DNA of 64,000 nt from Daphnia carinata (taxonomy: Eukaryota; Arthropoda; Branchiopoda; Diplostraca; Daphniidae): the NCBI RefSeq assembly GCF_022539665.2, contig NC_081331.1, positions 12,184,638 to 12,248,637 on the forward strand, written 5' to 3'. The translations under genes and the position numbers were made by a program. Positions 1-13,022 of this stretch are shown piece by piece. The notes beneath the pieces were generated by a model. It saw only the letters and a list, made by a program, of their open reading frames with translations, searched no databases and was not told the DNA's origin. Every line of letters begins with the position of its first letter. Position 1 is the first letter of the stretch.

Positions 1-160
1 GACTTGTAGGCTCTTGAAGCTAACGTTAGATGGCGTTAACGTATGTTACCGAAAATGCGCTTGACGCCATTTTTTTAAGCTATTCGGTTTTTGACGGCTT
101 GGTAAATTCAAACCGGCAAAAGAGAATTCCCATCCTTGTTTCGATTGTCAGAGTGCAAAA

Positions 161-3100
161 ATGCCCCTGAAAGACCTCGACAAGCTTACCGTTGTCAAGC
201 TTCGTGCCGAGTTAATAGCCCGAGGTTTGGACTCGAAAGGTAATAAGCCCTTTCTGGTGGAGCGACTTCGCTTCGCCATTGAGCAAGAGGAGCAGCACGG
301 AGTAGCCAGACCCGAAATCAAAATGTTCACCTCCGAGAATCAATTAGGTGACACGAGTATGGACCAGGAACCCGAAATGGAAGACGAAGCTGCTGGTGAG
401 AATGAAGCTGATGAAAGCTTCACATCTAACCCCAACCAAGTGGGCAATGGCTCAAATGGCACCACAGAAGGTATGTGCACATTTTCTTTTAAGCAAATAG
501 TTTAATTTATAACTAAATTGGATGTGTACACTATTTGATTGTGGAATACAGTGTCAGATAATGCTTTGAATAATGGAACACACATCAGCTGCACCGACAA
601 GCCTTTTAAAACAGAAGAGACCTTGCCGGAAGCAATAGCTGAACCCACATTTATTGAAGCATCTAAAAAAATCTCTGCTGATACATCTCCTTTAACTGAG
701 GCAGCTGTTAAAGAAGGGAATGCAGAAGAAGTAGATAACAGTACAAATTCTGCCCTTGATGACAGTGTAATGGCTGTCTATGGAGGGAAAGATGAAACTT
801 TTATGGAGAATAGTACTTTAGAACAATCTGTAGACATGACAGTTGACCGAACTAATGATAATGTAACAAATAACTTGACCTCAAATTCTAGTAATCTTGA
901 TGTTAAAGATACTAGTTCAACACCAAAAGACACCACAGAAGCTTCCAGTGTTGATACTGAAAAGGCCTCCGTTAGTATTAACCAAACAGATGCATCTGCT
1001 CAAAGTGAGACAGTTTCGGTTGATAGTGAGGCAAAAGAGCAAAACAAGGTTTCAGATGTCACATCACAGGCTGAAATAACAGATGCTGTTATCAAAGCAG
1101 AAGAACCTATTGCTGATGAAAAGGATGCAGATTCTGCACCACCTCAGGTTGAAGCAAAAGAAGAGGAGAAAATGGAAGCCTCATCAGCTGTGGAGACTGA
1201 AGCAACTCAAGGAAGTGAGAGTCCATCAAAAGAAGGAACAATAGAAGATAAAAGTGACAGGGGAAGCAAACGACAAAGAGATAGGTAATCAATCTACAGT
1301 TTGCATTTGGTATCGCGTAACCTCATGTTTGTGTGGCTGTACAATTAGATCTTCAAGTCCAGCTAATGTAAATAAAGTAGCGGAAGGTCCACCGCCCGAA
1401 GATGAGCCCGAATTCGATGCAAGTTTGGTCCTCCTTGATTGGTACAATTCAGATCTCAACTTAACCATAAGCAAAACTGATTTCGTCACTGCTTCTCCTC
1501 TAACGGAATCGGGGTTCGCATACATGTGGGCCGGTGCTCGTGCAACTTATGGATTTTCAACTGGAAAAATTTGCTACGAGGTTAAGGTAAGTTAACCACT
1601 TCGTAATAAAGTATCTCCTCGAAAAGCCGATACTAATTTGCCATTTGGCTGATGTCAGGTGGTAGAGAATTTGGCAGTTTCTCACCTTGAGGAATCAGAA
1701 CCCAATCATCATGTTGTGCGAGTCGGATGGTCTGTCGATTCTACCACGTATCAATTAGGTATGGCGGCAAAACACTTCTTTAAATTTCATTATTTTGTGC
1801 TCAGAAGCAAAATGCATTACCAAATGAATTTTGTTCCCGTAAAGGCGAAGATCCATTTTCGTATGGGTATGGAGGTACAGGGAAAATTTCTCAGAATTGC
1901 GAATTCAAGGACTATGGGGTGCCTTTCCAGTTGAATGACGTTGTTGGTGTTTACTTGGTAAGCGTTTGGTAGAAAGGTCCAAAGTAATTTTCTCTGATCC
2001 TCTATTGTTTTGTGCTAACTTAGGATGCATCTGAGAAGGAAACAGTTGAAATATCTTTTAGTGTTAATGGTGCAGCCCAAGGCGTAGCATTCACGTTACC
2101 AAAGGAAGAACTAAATGGTCGGGCGCTGTTTCCTCACATCCTTACAAAAAATTGTCGATTCGAGGTAAACTTTGGCCAAAAAGAAGAGCCTTGGTTTCAG
2201 CCAATGGAAGGCTACGAGTGGGCCAGCAAAATCCCGGTAGAATCTCGCGTTCGAGGCGCTGTTACACCTGCTACTAGGGCCGAGTGCCAGATGATCATGA
2301 TGTGTGGTCTACCGGGAGCTGGTAAAACAACTTGGGCCAACAAGTTCTCCGCTGAAAACCCCGATCGGAAATTCAACATTTTAGGCACAAATGCGTTCCT
2401 TGATAAGATGAAGGTCAATGGACTGCCTCGTCGGAAAAACTACAGTGGAAGGTTCGTTGGATGATAGTTTTACCTTAAGAACATGACCATCCATTTCTTT
2501 TCTCCTTTAGATGGGAAGTTTTGATCGAAAAGTGCACACGCTGTCTTAACATTTTACTGGAAATTGCTGCCAAGCGGCGGAGGAATTATATCCTTGATCA
2601 GACCAACGTTTACCCAACAGCACAGAAGAGGAAGATGTCTTACTTCTCTGGTTTCAAGCGCAAGGCCGTGGTGATTGTTCCTTCAGAGGAAGAAGCAAAA
2701 GTTCGAGTGGAAAAGAGAATTCAAGAGGAGGGTAAAGATGTACCTGACTCAGCCGTCATGGAGATGAAGGCGAATTTCAAGATTCCATCCGTCGACGACA
2801 CATTTGCTGAAGTCGAGTTCCCCGAGTTGCCGCTGGAAGAGGCCCTTAAAGTCACTGAAAAATACAGCACCGAAGCGAAGGCAGCTGGATACGGTCAGCC
2901 ATCCCCCAAACGACAACGTCAACAGCAAGGAAACCGCAATAAAAACGATCGTAACGACAATCGACGTAGCAATCACAGTGGGCGCGACAGAAATCGGGAT
3001 TCCAGAGGGTCAAATAGCCATCGCAGCTCTAGCTCACGTTCTTACAGAGATAGCCGAGATGACCGACACCGTCCACCACCTCCTTCTCACTGGAGAGGTG

Positions 3101-3931
3101 GCGGAGGTGGTCCAGGTCGTGGTGGTGGCTGGAGTAATCGGGGACCTCCTCCGCCTCCATTGGGCCGAAACGGACCTTACTCTCCTCGTCGAGGACCTCC
3201 TCTTCCTCCTTTGCCTCCCGTTAACCGCGGAGGATGGAATGCACCATTACCTGATAGACCATATCCCGGAGGCAGATCTGGTGGCGGTGGCGGCGGCGGA
3301 AGGGGCTACGATGACCGACGCAACGATCGTCCTTCTTACTCAGCCCCAAGGCGAGAAGGAGGGCCCACTCCTTGGATGAATTCTCCATCAATGGCTGGTG
3401 CAGCTCCGCAAAGAAGTTCGTGGGGACATTCACAGTGGCTGGAATAGCAACAGTGGCGGCGGGAACAGTTCATCTTCATCGTATGGTCAACCACAACAAT
3501 CATCGTATGCTAGCTCTGCTTACGGTGGGTCAGCACTCTACGGATCAACGGGAGCCTCCAGAGCAACTCCAAGCGGTGGCTATGGTACTCCTTCTGGTAT
3601 TACCGCCAGACCTGCTACTGGAAACTATGGATCATCGTCGGCAACTGCAAGACCTGTTTCCACACCATATGGCGGTGCCGGAATCACTGGACTTGCCCGT
3701 CCTGCCAGTTACGGATCCAATGGTCAAGCCAGACCAACCAGCTATGGCCCTCCTAGCCTACCAGGTAGCCGACCTGCAAGTTACGGATCTGGTTCAGGGA
3801 GTGCCCGGCCCACCGCCAACTATTCTAGCGCCTCAATTAACCCATGGTCACAACAGCAACAACAGCCACAGCAAACTGGGTATCAGTATCCTTACAATCC
3901 CAATCATTCGACGTACAGTGGAGGCAAGTAA
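161..3931 (+). CDS. hnRNP U-like protein (SAP, SPRY, P-loop kinase-like, RGG tail)
   Basis: Nuclear RNA- and chromatin-binding protein of the HNRNPU/HNRNPUL family. Exons inferred from GT..AG and phase: 161-470, 552-1284, 1349-1586, 1659-1758, 1845-1957, 2024-2451 and 2511 onward. An N-terminal SAP motif starts at about residue 4 ([15 protein letters not shown]). A long acidic Ser/Thr/Glu-rich stretch follows. The SPRY domain (exons 3-6) includes [14 protein letters not shown]. The polynucleotide-kinase-like domain has a Walker A motif [10 protein letters not shown] and the family signature [10 protein letters not shown]. The tail is rich in Arg/Gly/Pro and then Gly/Ser/Tyr/Gln. In the straight frame the last exon stops at 3445-3447 (952 aa). 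A low-complexity continuation rich in Ser/Gly/Tyr stays open in the +1 frame to a stop at 3929-3931, which would give about 1113 aa. The break lies near the GGGG run at 3422-3425. Family assignment is very secure; the C-terminus is not. Confidence 0.95.
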
Positions 3932-4326
3932 ACTAGCACGTTTCGTTTCGTTTTGTGGTCTTCGTTTTAAACATTTTCCTCACTTGCAAAATGTTTTTTT
4001 TTTTTTTTGTCAGTCCCTTCCTTAGTAATCTGAAGTCTCTCTTCTTCGTATTTGTAACTTTTCATGAAACAAAAAATATTCAGCCGTCGGCGAGTGTAAT
4101 TCATTGTGAGAAACTTCATTTCAGGGTTTCCGTTCTTTTTTTTATTTTTTAAATTTGTTTCTTTCGACGCCATTAATGATGAAATACACGGACATTTAAC
4201 TAAGTTTGAGCTGGAATAGATATTACAACTTTGGCTTTTAGCGATCTAGAAAATTTAGTACATGAAAAACAATGAGAACCAAGTCTGGGTTTTTTTTTCT
4301 TTGATGAGGTGCGCTGTTTGTAACAT
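3932..4326. other. Convergent 3' UTR region
   Basis: Gap between the stop of the hnRNP U-like gene (+) and the stop of the TMC gene (-). It is AT-rich with T runs (for example around 3992-4008 and 4135-4150). I see no further coding signal and no clean AATAAA on the + strand. Confidence 0.6.
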
Positions 4327-7119
4327 TCAAACTTGTACATGCTGTTTACCAACGGCAGATAGCCTAGCAATCAAAAAATGTTTATCTTCAGCTTCGAGAA
4401 CTAGTTGCGAAGTAAGAGACTCGACTACGGCACGATGCGCTACCGCTTTAGAGCGATAGTAATAGAGAGCGACAAGTAAAATCAAAATAGCAGGAACAAA
4501 AAACCCCGCTGATCCGAAGAAGAAAAGAATTTTTTTAAACGTATCCGACAATGCATCAACCTTAAAAAGAAAAACCAAATTAAGATAATTATTACGTACT
4601 AATTTGTCAAAATTACCTCATTGGATATTGCCGACCAAACAGTACCAAAACCACGATAAGGTCCACAGGAGACTGAGGGCTGCAATGAGGTGACGTGATA
4701 TCCCAAAGGAAGAACACAAGAAATAAAAGATACCAATAAGACATTCATGAAAAGAGACGTGGAGCTTGATGCACCATAAATGCGAGAGGGTGGGGACGAG
4801 TATAACAACAGGCTGAAATATTTGACGTAGAAAACAATGAAACATTTGACTGTAGTAATAATTGGCAAAATTGGGCAGTAGAACATTCCCAGCCAACAGA
4901 TTGACTGACTGTAAGTAATATCAAGGGTGCTTCCGACTAGATTGAATTCGGGATTAGCTATGCATGTCCAACGACTTGTGGGAGGCACCGAACGACGGAA
5001 GACTAGTGCCAAAGGAAACTCGATCAGAAGCGTAATGAAGAATGTGACGAAAACGTCAAATAGGCAAAGCCTGTAGAGTTGTTGACCGACATATGTTTCC
5101 CTAGGAAGAAATACCGTAGATAACATGCTAAGATTGGTATTTTTAATTACAACCAAATTACCAGCATGGTGCATCTTGATCGGAATTGCAGTTAGGTCCT
5201 CGTTCTTCTTCAAGCTGCCGTACAGAGTCAAAACAAGTACCAAAAGAGAAGCCAATCGGAGCATAACGGTTCTCACTAGAGTGAGCTTAATTTCAAAAGT
5301 AGCACTGAAACGCTCGAATCGAACGACGGCTCGAAAGAGGATCGGCACTAAAAAATTCAGCGCAGTTATAATAATAGACGGTAGAAATCCTATCATTAAG
5401 ATTTGGAAATCTTCAGGATTCGAAAATGAGCCGGTTTCTCCTTGAATACTCCCCCGAAATCTTTCTGAAAATGATGTGACCAGATAAATGATATAGCCAG
5501 CTAGACTCAAGGTTCCAATAACAAGAAGGTTGACTGAAAGCCTTAGCAAGAAAAGGTAAATTTTTTCCCGCATATTTCTCTCTGCTTTCTCGGTGGCATA
5601 TGCTTTATCAGCCAAAGCTACCCGAAAAGCTAATAAATAAAAAAAAGAGATAAACGGTTAAGAAGTAACCTGATTTATTGCAATCAAACAAAACAGCCAA
5701 CTTACCATGTAGAATGGCCTTTTTTTTAAGGTGGGCAACTTCGGAACTGTCGATGCAATAGTCCCATGACGTAAAAGCTAAATCGGAAAACTGATGAAGC
5801 CATGACCTGCCAAGTCCGATATTGTCTTTGAAGCCAGTGGCAACCGACTTGGCCATGCACGTCAAACTGAAGAGTAGGAGGAAGTAGACAATGAGTTCAT
5901 AAGCCAACGCAAAATTGTAGATTTGATCATTCCCCCACGGAAGGAATGCCGGTTGGTAGTATCCGTAAAATGCTACTGTATACTCCAACCATCCAGTGCC
6001 TTGCACCGCATCCTAATTGAAAAAAAAAGCCATGGGTTACCATTTTGATAAATTAACAACAGTATCCTGAAGGTACTTGAATCAATAATAGTGGCTGTGA
6101 AGAATGATTTGCTATCGTCGTCATGACCGATTCACGATATTCAAGCCAGCAACTATCGTTTCTGGCCATACATTCATCATTGCAGGAAGAGGCATTGTTA
6201 GATCGACTGCATCCATCTAATGCCGACTGTGATGGAGACAATACGGTGAAATTTAGGTTTGTACACGAACTTTGCCCAATTTCCCATGGAACAAGAATCA
6301 ATGCCACCACGAAAAACGTAATGAAAAAATTTAGTAGCATCTGCCATCTGATAAGGAGGAAATATGATCCGACTCCTAGAAAAGAATTATATAACAAAAT
6401 ACGTAACCGCCAAAACGACAATAAACCTTGTCTACCTGTGCCAAAGTTGGCTTCAATTGAACGGATTGTTTGTTTCCATGGAGAGAAAAATGATAAAATT
6501 TGTAACGCAGAAGACTGTACTCTGTGCCAAATTTGTCGTTTTCGGAATCGAATCAATTCCAAACCGTGAACGCGAAGGTTTTGTGCAACCTACGACCATC
6601 ACAGTTGTTCACTACATCACCAATAAAATGGTATGTGATAAAAAAAGAAACATTACCCTTAATTCAGCTTTTAGGATCCTTTTTTCTCCCATAGTGATGG
6701 GAAGGGATCGTATCTGTTGCATTTTTTGCCACATTTCTTCTTCATTGGGTAGACCCTCAGAGAGATCAGGCATCATCCCCAATTCAACTTCATCAGTTGG
6801 AGTGCCACCATGACGAAGAGTAGACATTTGTCTAGTTCTGGAGGTAGTTTTCCCCCATGTTCTAATATCTTTGTACAAAATCTAAATTAAGGCTGTGCTA
6901 ATAAAACATTTGGTATTGTTTCTTACCTATTGTGTTTGTTCTGTTACTTGGTAACATTGTCTCCCATGACACCTTTTTATCTTCTTTAGCCTCATCAACT
7001 GGGAAGGTAGACATTGTTGTGGCAGTACTTTGTAGATGATGAGGCTTTTCCTTGGCTTCTTTAATACCATTTCCAGTAACTGATGTTCCACGAGAACAAA
7101 GGCTTGATCTGTCTGTCAT
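4327..7119 (-). CDS. Transmembrane channel-like (TMC) protein
   Basis: Multi-pass membrane protein of the TMC family, ion-channel subunits involved in mechanosensation or membrane excitability. Exons in transcript order: 7119-6927, 6868-6657, 6589-6077, 6012-5706, 5629-4617 and 4560-4327, giving 823 aa in frame, a normal TMC length. The first two exons give a hydrophilic N-terminus. Exon 3 has the family block SIEANFGTG before the first membrane helix. An extracellular loop with many Cys and N-glycosylation sites follows. Exon 4 carries YTVAFYGYY and WDYCI. The TMC signature domain in exon 5 includes GQQLYRLCLFDVF, YSQSICWLGMFYCPILP and PLGYHVTSLQPSVSCGP. The last exon adds a hydrophobic segment and a short cytoplasmic tail. 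Exon 2 uses the acceptor after 6869; the nearer AG at 6882 breaks the frame. The residues just before the signature GQ (PRETYVGQQ) differ from the usual CWE-type motif. Which vertebrate TMC it matches best is unresolved. Confidence 0.93.
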
Positions 7120-8504
7120 TTTCTAACAAAATACATAAGAAACATATATTTAGATGACAATAGGGCAACATTCTACAAAAGCAAACACATTAACAATGAT
7201 GAGCCCATCAGCAACAAAAACATAGGCTGATTCTTTAGCTAAAATCAGCGGAATACCATTAAAAACATACCCAAATAGAAGAATATTCAATTAATCTATC
7301 CATTACAAACCTTATCGTTCAGATCAAGACACCACGTTTGGCGTAAATTCCACGTTTTTTCTATTCTTGGTTGTGCAATAGATTATGTGAACATTACGGG
7401 CTATACTGAAAAGCAACAACGTTCGCCATGTAACATCATTGCTAGACCATCGATGTACTAGACCGACATTGTACTTCAACTGCTAGATGCTTTGTAATCC
7501 ACAAAAACTTTAAATACTGACTAGTGGTAAACAAAAGATAGGTCAAAACTTATTCATACGAAGACAATCAACAACACTAACACATACCAGGCGAGGTATT
7601 ACTCTAGATCCGGGAGGCATGTTGCCGGATTTGTTCAAGTTGGGTGTTGCATACAATTTTTTTTTGTTTTAACAATTAACGTACATGAACTGAATATTAT
7701 AGATTTTTACACAACGTAATCGAGGTAAAATGATCGACAAAGACGTGATATAGGAGAGCTTAGATTGATAAAATGAAAAGAACGAACCATGTTTTGTTTT
7801 TGAATTCGACAGATCGTCGCAAACTGCTATGCGTAGAACACAAACGAGTAATGAGTCTACTTCTTTACTGCCACAATAATGCTCGTGCTGAACAAATATG
7901 GGTTTTTTCCGTTCAGTTTCATCACGCTTTGTCTGGCTTTGTGTTTGCGATTTTTATTTACTGTATTTCGTCGTCCCTAATGGCTTAAGTCATTTGACAT
8001 GACTTAATCTCAGTTCCCTCGACTAAAATAATGCCGCAATCATACGGATAAGATAAAAACCTTTATTACTCGGCGGAAACGGGACTTTTAGCTTTAGCTA
8101 ACCTTGGGATTTATTCATCATAGTTCCGAGCAGGTAGACTTTTTTACGTTCTTTACCTTTTTAATCGGCATTACCTTAATCAAAGTCACATAAAAGGGGA
8201 AGTACCCTAGCCATCCACCGAGTTCAGCAGTTTTCATTTGCAAACCACGTAAACAGCTATGCTGTAAAACTACGAATACCATTTAAAAGATTAGATTCGC
8301 AGTGCTACCGCCCCGTCAATGCTGCAAAAACTAAACAAATAAATAAATATAAAAAGGCATGTACATGAATGTTCTGGTTATTCGAAACGGAATTTGAGCT
8401 TCTTTCGATGATAAATAAAAATGAGTATACGTTAGTCATTGCCTGAATTGCGGGATAAATATGCACATTAAAATAAGGACATGACGCATATGTTACACGT
8501 CGTA
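7120..8504. other. Intergenic region between TMC and RNF8 loci
   Basis: Upstream flank of TMC (- strand) and downstream flank of RNF8 (- strand). It presumably holds the TMC promoter and 5' UTR. Open frames here are short and show no family resemblance or good splice context. I see no RNA gene or repeat. Confidence 0.5.
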
Positions 8505-8731
8505 CTAACGATTAGCTTGAATGAAGACAGTAGACGCATCGCAGGGAGCTTTGGGGCATTCCTGTAAAACCGTACGAAAATTAATGAACAAAATAGTCAT
8601 GGATTTCTCTATATCCTTACCACACGAAGGACAGGATTCCTTCCCTCTTCGGCGACGGCGAGCAGCAGGCTCTCGGGGAAATTCTTCTTCGCCAGCAGAT
8701 TCAGGTCCACTCGAGAGAACTACCACTTCCT
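8505..8731 (-). CDS. Possible alternative last exon of RNF8 (CxxC zinc-ribbon-like)
   Basis: An open frame of 75 codons (stop included) reads on the minus strand from an AG at 8733-8732. Its phase fits exactly with RNF8 exon 9, which ends with one leftover base at 9252. It begins EEVVVLSSGPESAGEEEF, continues with a basic RRRRRGK stretch, has a CPSCGKD motif and ends with a CPKAPC motif, so two Cys pairs could bind zinc. It lies 180 bp beyond the RNF8 stop used in the main model. I do not recognise the domain. It could equally be the last exon of a separate small gene. The phase match alone has a one-in-three chance of arising at random. Confidence 0.4.
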
Positions 8732-8912
8732 CTGTTGCCCAGACACTAAACTCCCGAACGGATGTAAAAAAAAATAATAGATTAATGTTGAATAAAGGTT
8801 CACTAGCTAACGCTTACAATTTATTTAACACCACTGATATCGGCACTTTCATATTCATATATAAAACACAATTAAAATACGACAAAAAAAAAAAAAGAAT
8901 TGAAAACTTGAC

Positions 8913-11900
8913 TCAATGCCTTGGACCGAGTTGTGATGGACGTGCATTTTGCATTACGGCAGGGCCAGGAAGCTGAGGATTAGGAAATGTTGGTGCAGGT
9001 GCCGTGGAGCGATTCAAAGTGCCCCTAACGGGAGCTGTAGAAGGGCCCCTCTGAACTAGTGGACGACCTGCTTGTCGCGCCACCGATACTCGGGGTCTGA
9101 CGGCTTGTGGCAGAGTAACCGTGGAAGGAACTGTAGCCACGGTGGAACGCACTGTTGACGAGGGAGCATTTGAAACTGAAGGAAGAAGACTATAAAAGTT
9201 AGCCAAATTCCGACTACAAGGAGAATGTCTGAGCAGTTGGTATAACCATACCTGTGCGTCCTGCAGTGCGACGTGTACGGCCTTGTCCTCGGCTATTTGT
9301 TGGTTGATCCACTATTCGTGTTCCATCAGCTTGTATCGTTCCAAACGTAATATTTTGAATCATGACAAGTTGTTCCAAGGTTTTTTGTTTATTTAGTCTT
9401 TTACTTTGCTCTTGGCGTTCCCGCACCAGTTCCTTTCTTCGTTTCTTTGTTTCTTCGGACAGCGTTTTGACCATGGCATCGATCATGTTATCTATCAAGA
9501 GATTTCTTCCTTCTGTGGTAATTGGGGCTCGACAAATTGGGCATTCCACCTGGACAATAAAGAAAATCAAATTCTGGTAGCTTAAATTTTAAATAATATA
9601 TTCCGAACTAATTTTAAGTGTGGGATTGATTCACATTCATTGAGTTTTTTAGGCAAAATCCATTGTTGGGGAAAGCCACAAAGATTAATTAAAATTTTTT
9701 TTACTCTGTCGGTTTAAATTTCACATTTTATCTTTTGACAAGAATGACGTCATGCAATTGACGAGCGATTCAGGTTTCGTGCTTTCAATGAAAATTCAAC
9801 CCCTCCAACTTTTAACAACACATTTAAGACAAAACAATTTTAAGTAACTATTTTCCCGTTCGACCCGATTTAACAACAGCAATATTAGATTCTTTGATTG
9901 AATTATTTCTATCGAGCAATTGTTCTTACCTTATTCTTTTTCCACTGCTGGACACAGTAATGGCAGAAGGTGTGCATACAATTCAGTGACGTAGCCTTGG
10001 AATATTGAAAAAATAATAAAACAATAACATATACAGCAGATGTGAAAAACCGTAGTTACGTATGCAGGAACTTACGAAAACCATAAGCTCAGAGCAAATT
10101 CCACATTGAAGCTCGTTCTCCATGATGCTTTCCATTTGTCCTACAATGTCAATACAAGCTTTGCTAGATGCCTCTTGCTGAAGCTCATTAAGCTCTTTTT
10201 GAATACGTAATTCCTCGCGTACTTTTTCCAATTCTTGCTCAGTCAAACTAGGATTATTTGACGATTGACCTGTGCAGGTTAAACAATTTCAGTTTATCGA
10301 TGTAATAACGGAACCAAGTATTAAAAAAATATATATAAATAATGTCTTACCATCATCCATAACAACCACGATATTCCCCGTATTCTCTATTTCTTGTCCT
10401 TGCTGAAGGAGTTGAATGGTCTCATACATCTCCAGACCGATAGCAGCACGGCTCTATAAATAGTTTAGGTAATAAAATTCAATATAATTGACAAAAAGAA
10501 AAACAGTTTTGTTATTAATCACTTAATTCTTACTATGTCATTTTATGTACATACCTGAATTTCAACAATTTCTCTTTCTTTAGCGTTTAAACGGGCTTCA
10601 CGCTCGGCCAACTCCTCCTGCATCCGGCGAAGACGGAGTGCATCTTCACTCCCTTTCTGTTGATGTTGCTTGGTTTCTTCTTCAATTTTCCGACGTGCTT
10701 CATTCAATTCTTGCTCTAATGACTGATGAGATAGTTTTATTTGGGCCAGTTCATTAATTGTTTTTTCTTTCAGGCGACTCTCCTCTTCTAGGCGCTCCTA
10801 ACATAGCAAAACAAAACCAAGCAAATTGAATAAGCGTATAAATTTTTCACAAGGTGATATTAATTCTATTTACTTGCAAAACGTTCTTTTCACGCAAAAG
10901 CTGCTGTACGACCAACTCTTTTTGTTCAAGAAGCATCTCCTTTTCCCTGTTAGCCCGCGCAACACTCTCTTCGAAATAAGTTTTTTTCTTTGCACATTCC
11001 ACCTAAATAGCAATAAAATTCATCACAGATCACTGTGTGTTCTACCATTGCAGGTACCTGAAACTCTTGCAAACTGATTAACATTCGCTTTTCTACATCT
11101 TCCTTCTGACGTTGTAACTCGTTTTTTTCCATCTCTCCGCGAGCAACTTTTTTCTCCAGTTCTTTTTTCTCTTCAGCAAATTTTGATTCCAAAACTGCTT
11201 TAGCTTTCTCTAAGTGCTCGTTGAGTTTCTCCTGTTCGAGCACCAACTTATCTTTCAGCGACTTCTGTAGTTCTAATTTGGCATCCAAGTTATCACTTTC
11301 CTCTTCAAGCGTTTTTTCAAGGTTTTTCTTAGAGCGGACCCAGTTATGAAATGCCTCCGGGGAATCATTTAGTGAAGGGTAATTTCTAGTAGCAAGTGGC
11401 AGCCTCATCCTCTTGGCAAGTGGTTCTTCGTTTACTACGTCTGCTGACTGAAGACGGAATGCGTAAACAAACTTGGAACCTGCGCCCAACTCGATAGTAT
11501 CCATGTGCTGGATGGGTATCTGCTGATGCTTTGGCACAATAATATGGTTTACAGCAATACCATTCATTCCCTAGAGAAGAAGAAAAAGAAATAGAATGGA
11601 AAGTAAAAATTTAAATTAACAAAGATACCAAACAAAACAAATATCAGTAGATACAAATAAGAAGTTATAAATTTAAAAATGAATTTCTTACAACACTTTC
11701 AACAGTCCACTGATCTTTGTTCAATCTGAAAACAGCATGCTTCCGAGACACTAAAAGATCAGCAATTGCATAGGAATTTTCTTTAGATCGACCAATGGTG
11801 ACCTAAAAGAAGTGACACATAAAAAACATCACATTAATCTGTACAGCTGATGTGCAATACCTCATCACAGTCCAGTTGTATGCTCTTGTAATCCAATTCC

Positions 11901-11947
11901 TTTGTACCTATTCTTCGCAGAAGAGCCCCTGGAAATGTTGACACCAT
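8913..11947 (-). CDS. RNF8: E3 ubiquitin ligase RNF8 (FHA, coiled coil, RING)
   Basis: Nuclear ubiquitin ligase that in other animals is recruited to DNA double-strand breaks through its FHA domain and ubiquitinates chromatin. Exons in transcript order: 11947-11861, 11802-11692, 11570-11058, 11002-10874, 10797-10555, 10453-10351, 10269-10076, 9995-9930, 9549-9252 and 9175-8913, giving 668 aa in frame. The FHA domain occupies roughly the first 110 residues (TIGRSKENSY, VSRKHAVF, MNGIAVN, DTIELG). A long Glu/Lys-rich coiled coil follows to about residue 440. The RING finger is near residues 450-488: CGICSEL, LNCMHTFCHYC, ECPICRAP. Helical flanking sequence (NLLIDNMIDAMVKTLSEE) matches RNF8 and leads to a Ser/Thr/Pro/Arg-rich tail. 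The start ATG at 11947 is directly followed by the FHA. The protein is longer than human RNF8 because of the coiled coil and tail. Confidence 0.93.
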
Positions 11948-13022
11948 TTCTGGGGGGCGGGAATTAAATGGGTTGAAAAGGAACATTTTGATTGTTACTT
12001 AATTTATAAATTTGGCTTGTACCAATTCTCATTCTAAATTTTCATTGTTTGACTGTACCACTCATTTAGAACTTGAAGCAAAACAAGTTTCTGGAATTCA
12101 AAAATAATACAAGAAATTTCATTACCTGATTTTTCTTCTTCTCTTGGACAAAATGTAGTTTGCTGCAGTGTTTAGAGTGTAAATTTGGTATCTAACAGGA
12201 TTTCCAAAGTTAATTTCTATGTGCTGGCTGAGAACAGTCTTGGAAATGGCAGACGAAAAAAATGTGGTCGAAGTTTAGTTTATCAAGACAATCACATACA
12301 AAATGATGACAATTTTTTTTTTTTTTTTTTAAGTCTGGATTTTCGGAATAAAAAAGTTTCGGATATGAATTTTTTCTTTACCGTAGAGAGAGCAAAACCT
12401 ACGAACAAACAAAAAAGCAGTCTCGATAAATCAGAAGTTTTGAATCAGACGGACTGCCATGTTGTCTCGTCGTCAAAATGTACGCCAGGCCGAAAGAGTA
12501 GCCAGTGGACAAGTTAACTTAAATTTCTTATGTTAAAACCTAAAGCCTTAAACAATAAACGCAAGTATCCCGCAAAACAATTGTGTTTTACAAACCTAAG
12601 TTTATACAAAATTCCGTATTAAAGAGTGTAAAGAAGGTACTGTGCTAGCGCGGCAGCCCAGGCAATTACCAAAGATACCAAAATAAAAAGCAAACAATAT
12701 ACAACTGTCAAAATATGCAATGAAAGATAACCCTTTGATTTAGATTATGCTTTTGCATAGGCAAGAAAACAAAGGAACTGTACATTACCGAACGTAGGCT
12801 ACCAGAGCGCTATAGCTTACAAAATACCGCGCCATAGTGGCATGGCTGGTTAGACCAGGTTGATTTGGTGACACTAGCTATAACGTTCTGCAACAGATGG
12901 CGTAACACCAAGAATCTCGTATTAGACAGCAGCGCCTCCAATGGCCGTAATCCTTACGATATGAGACCCATCCGTCTTCTGAATTTACAATAACATAGAA
13001 TCCTTACAGGCAACTGCTCGAT
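11948..13022. promoter_or_regulatory. Shared head-to-head upstream region of RNF8 and CKS1
   Basis: The start codons of RNF8 (-) and CKS1 (+) face away from each other across 1.07 kb. The region must hold both promoters and 5' UTRs. It contains a T run around 12309-12330 and mixed AT-rich sequence. The open frame at 12185-12517 (+) has no recognisable features and is probably chance. No specific promoter element could be identified. Confidence 0.45.

Noticed and set aside
3372-4025. 217-codon plus-strand frame overlapping the hnRNP U-like tail
   Set aside because: It is a shadow frame of the Gly/Ser/Tyr-rich tail: rich in Leu/Val/Met/Gln with no family signature.
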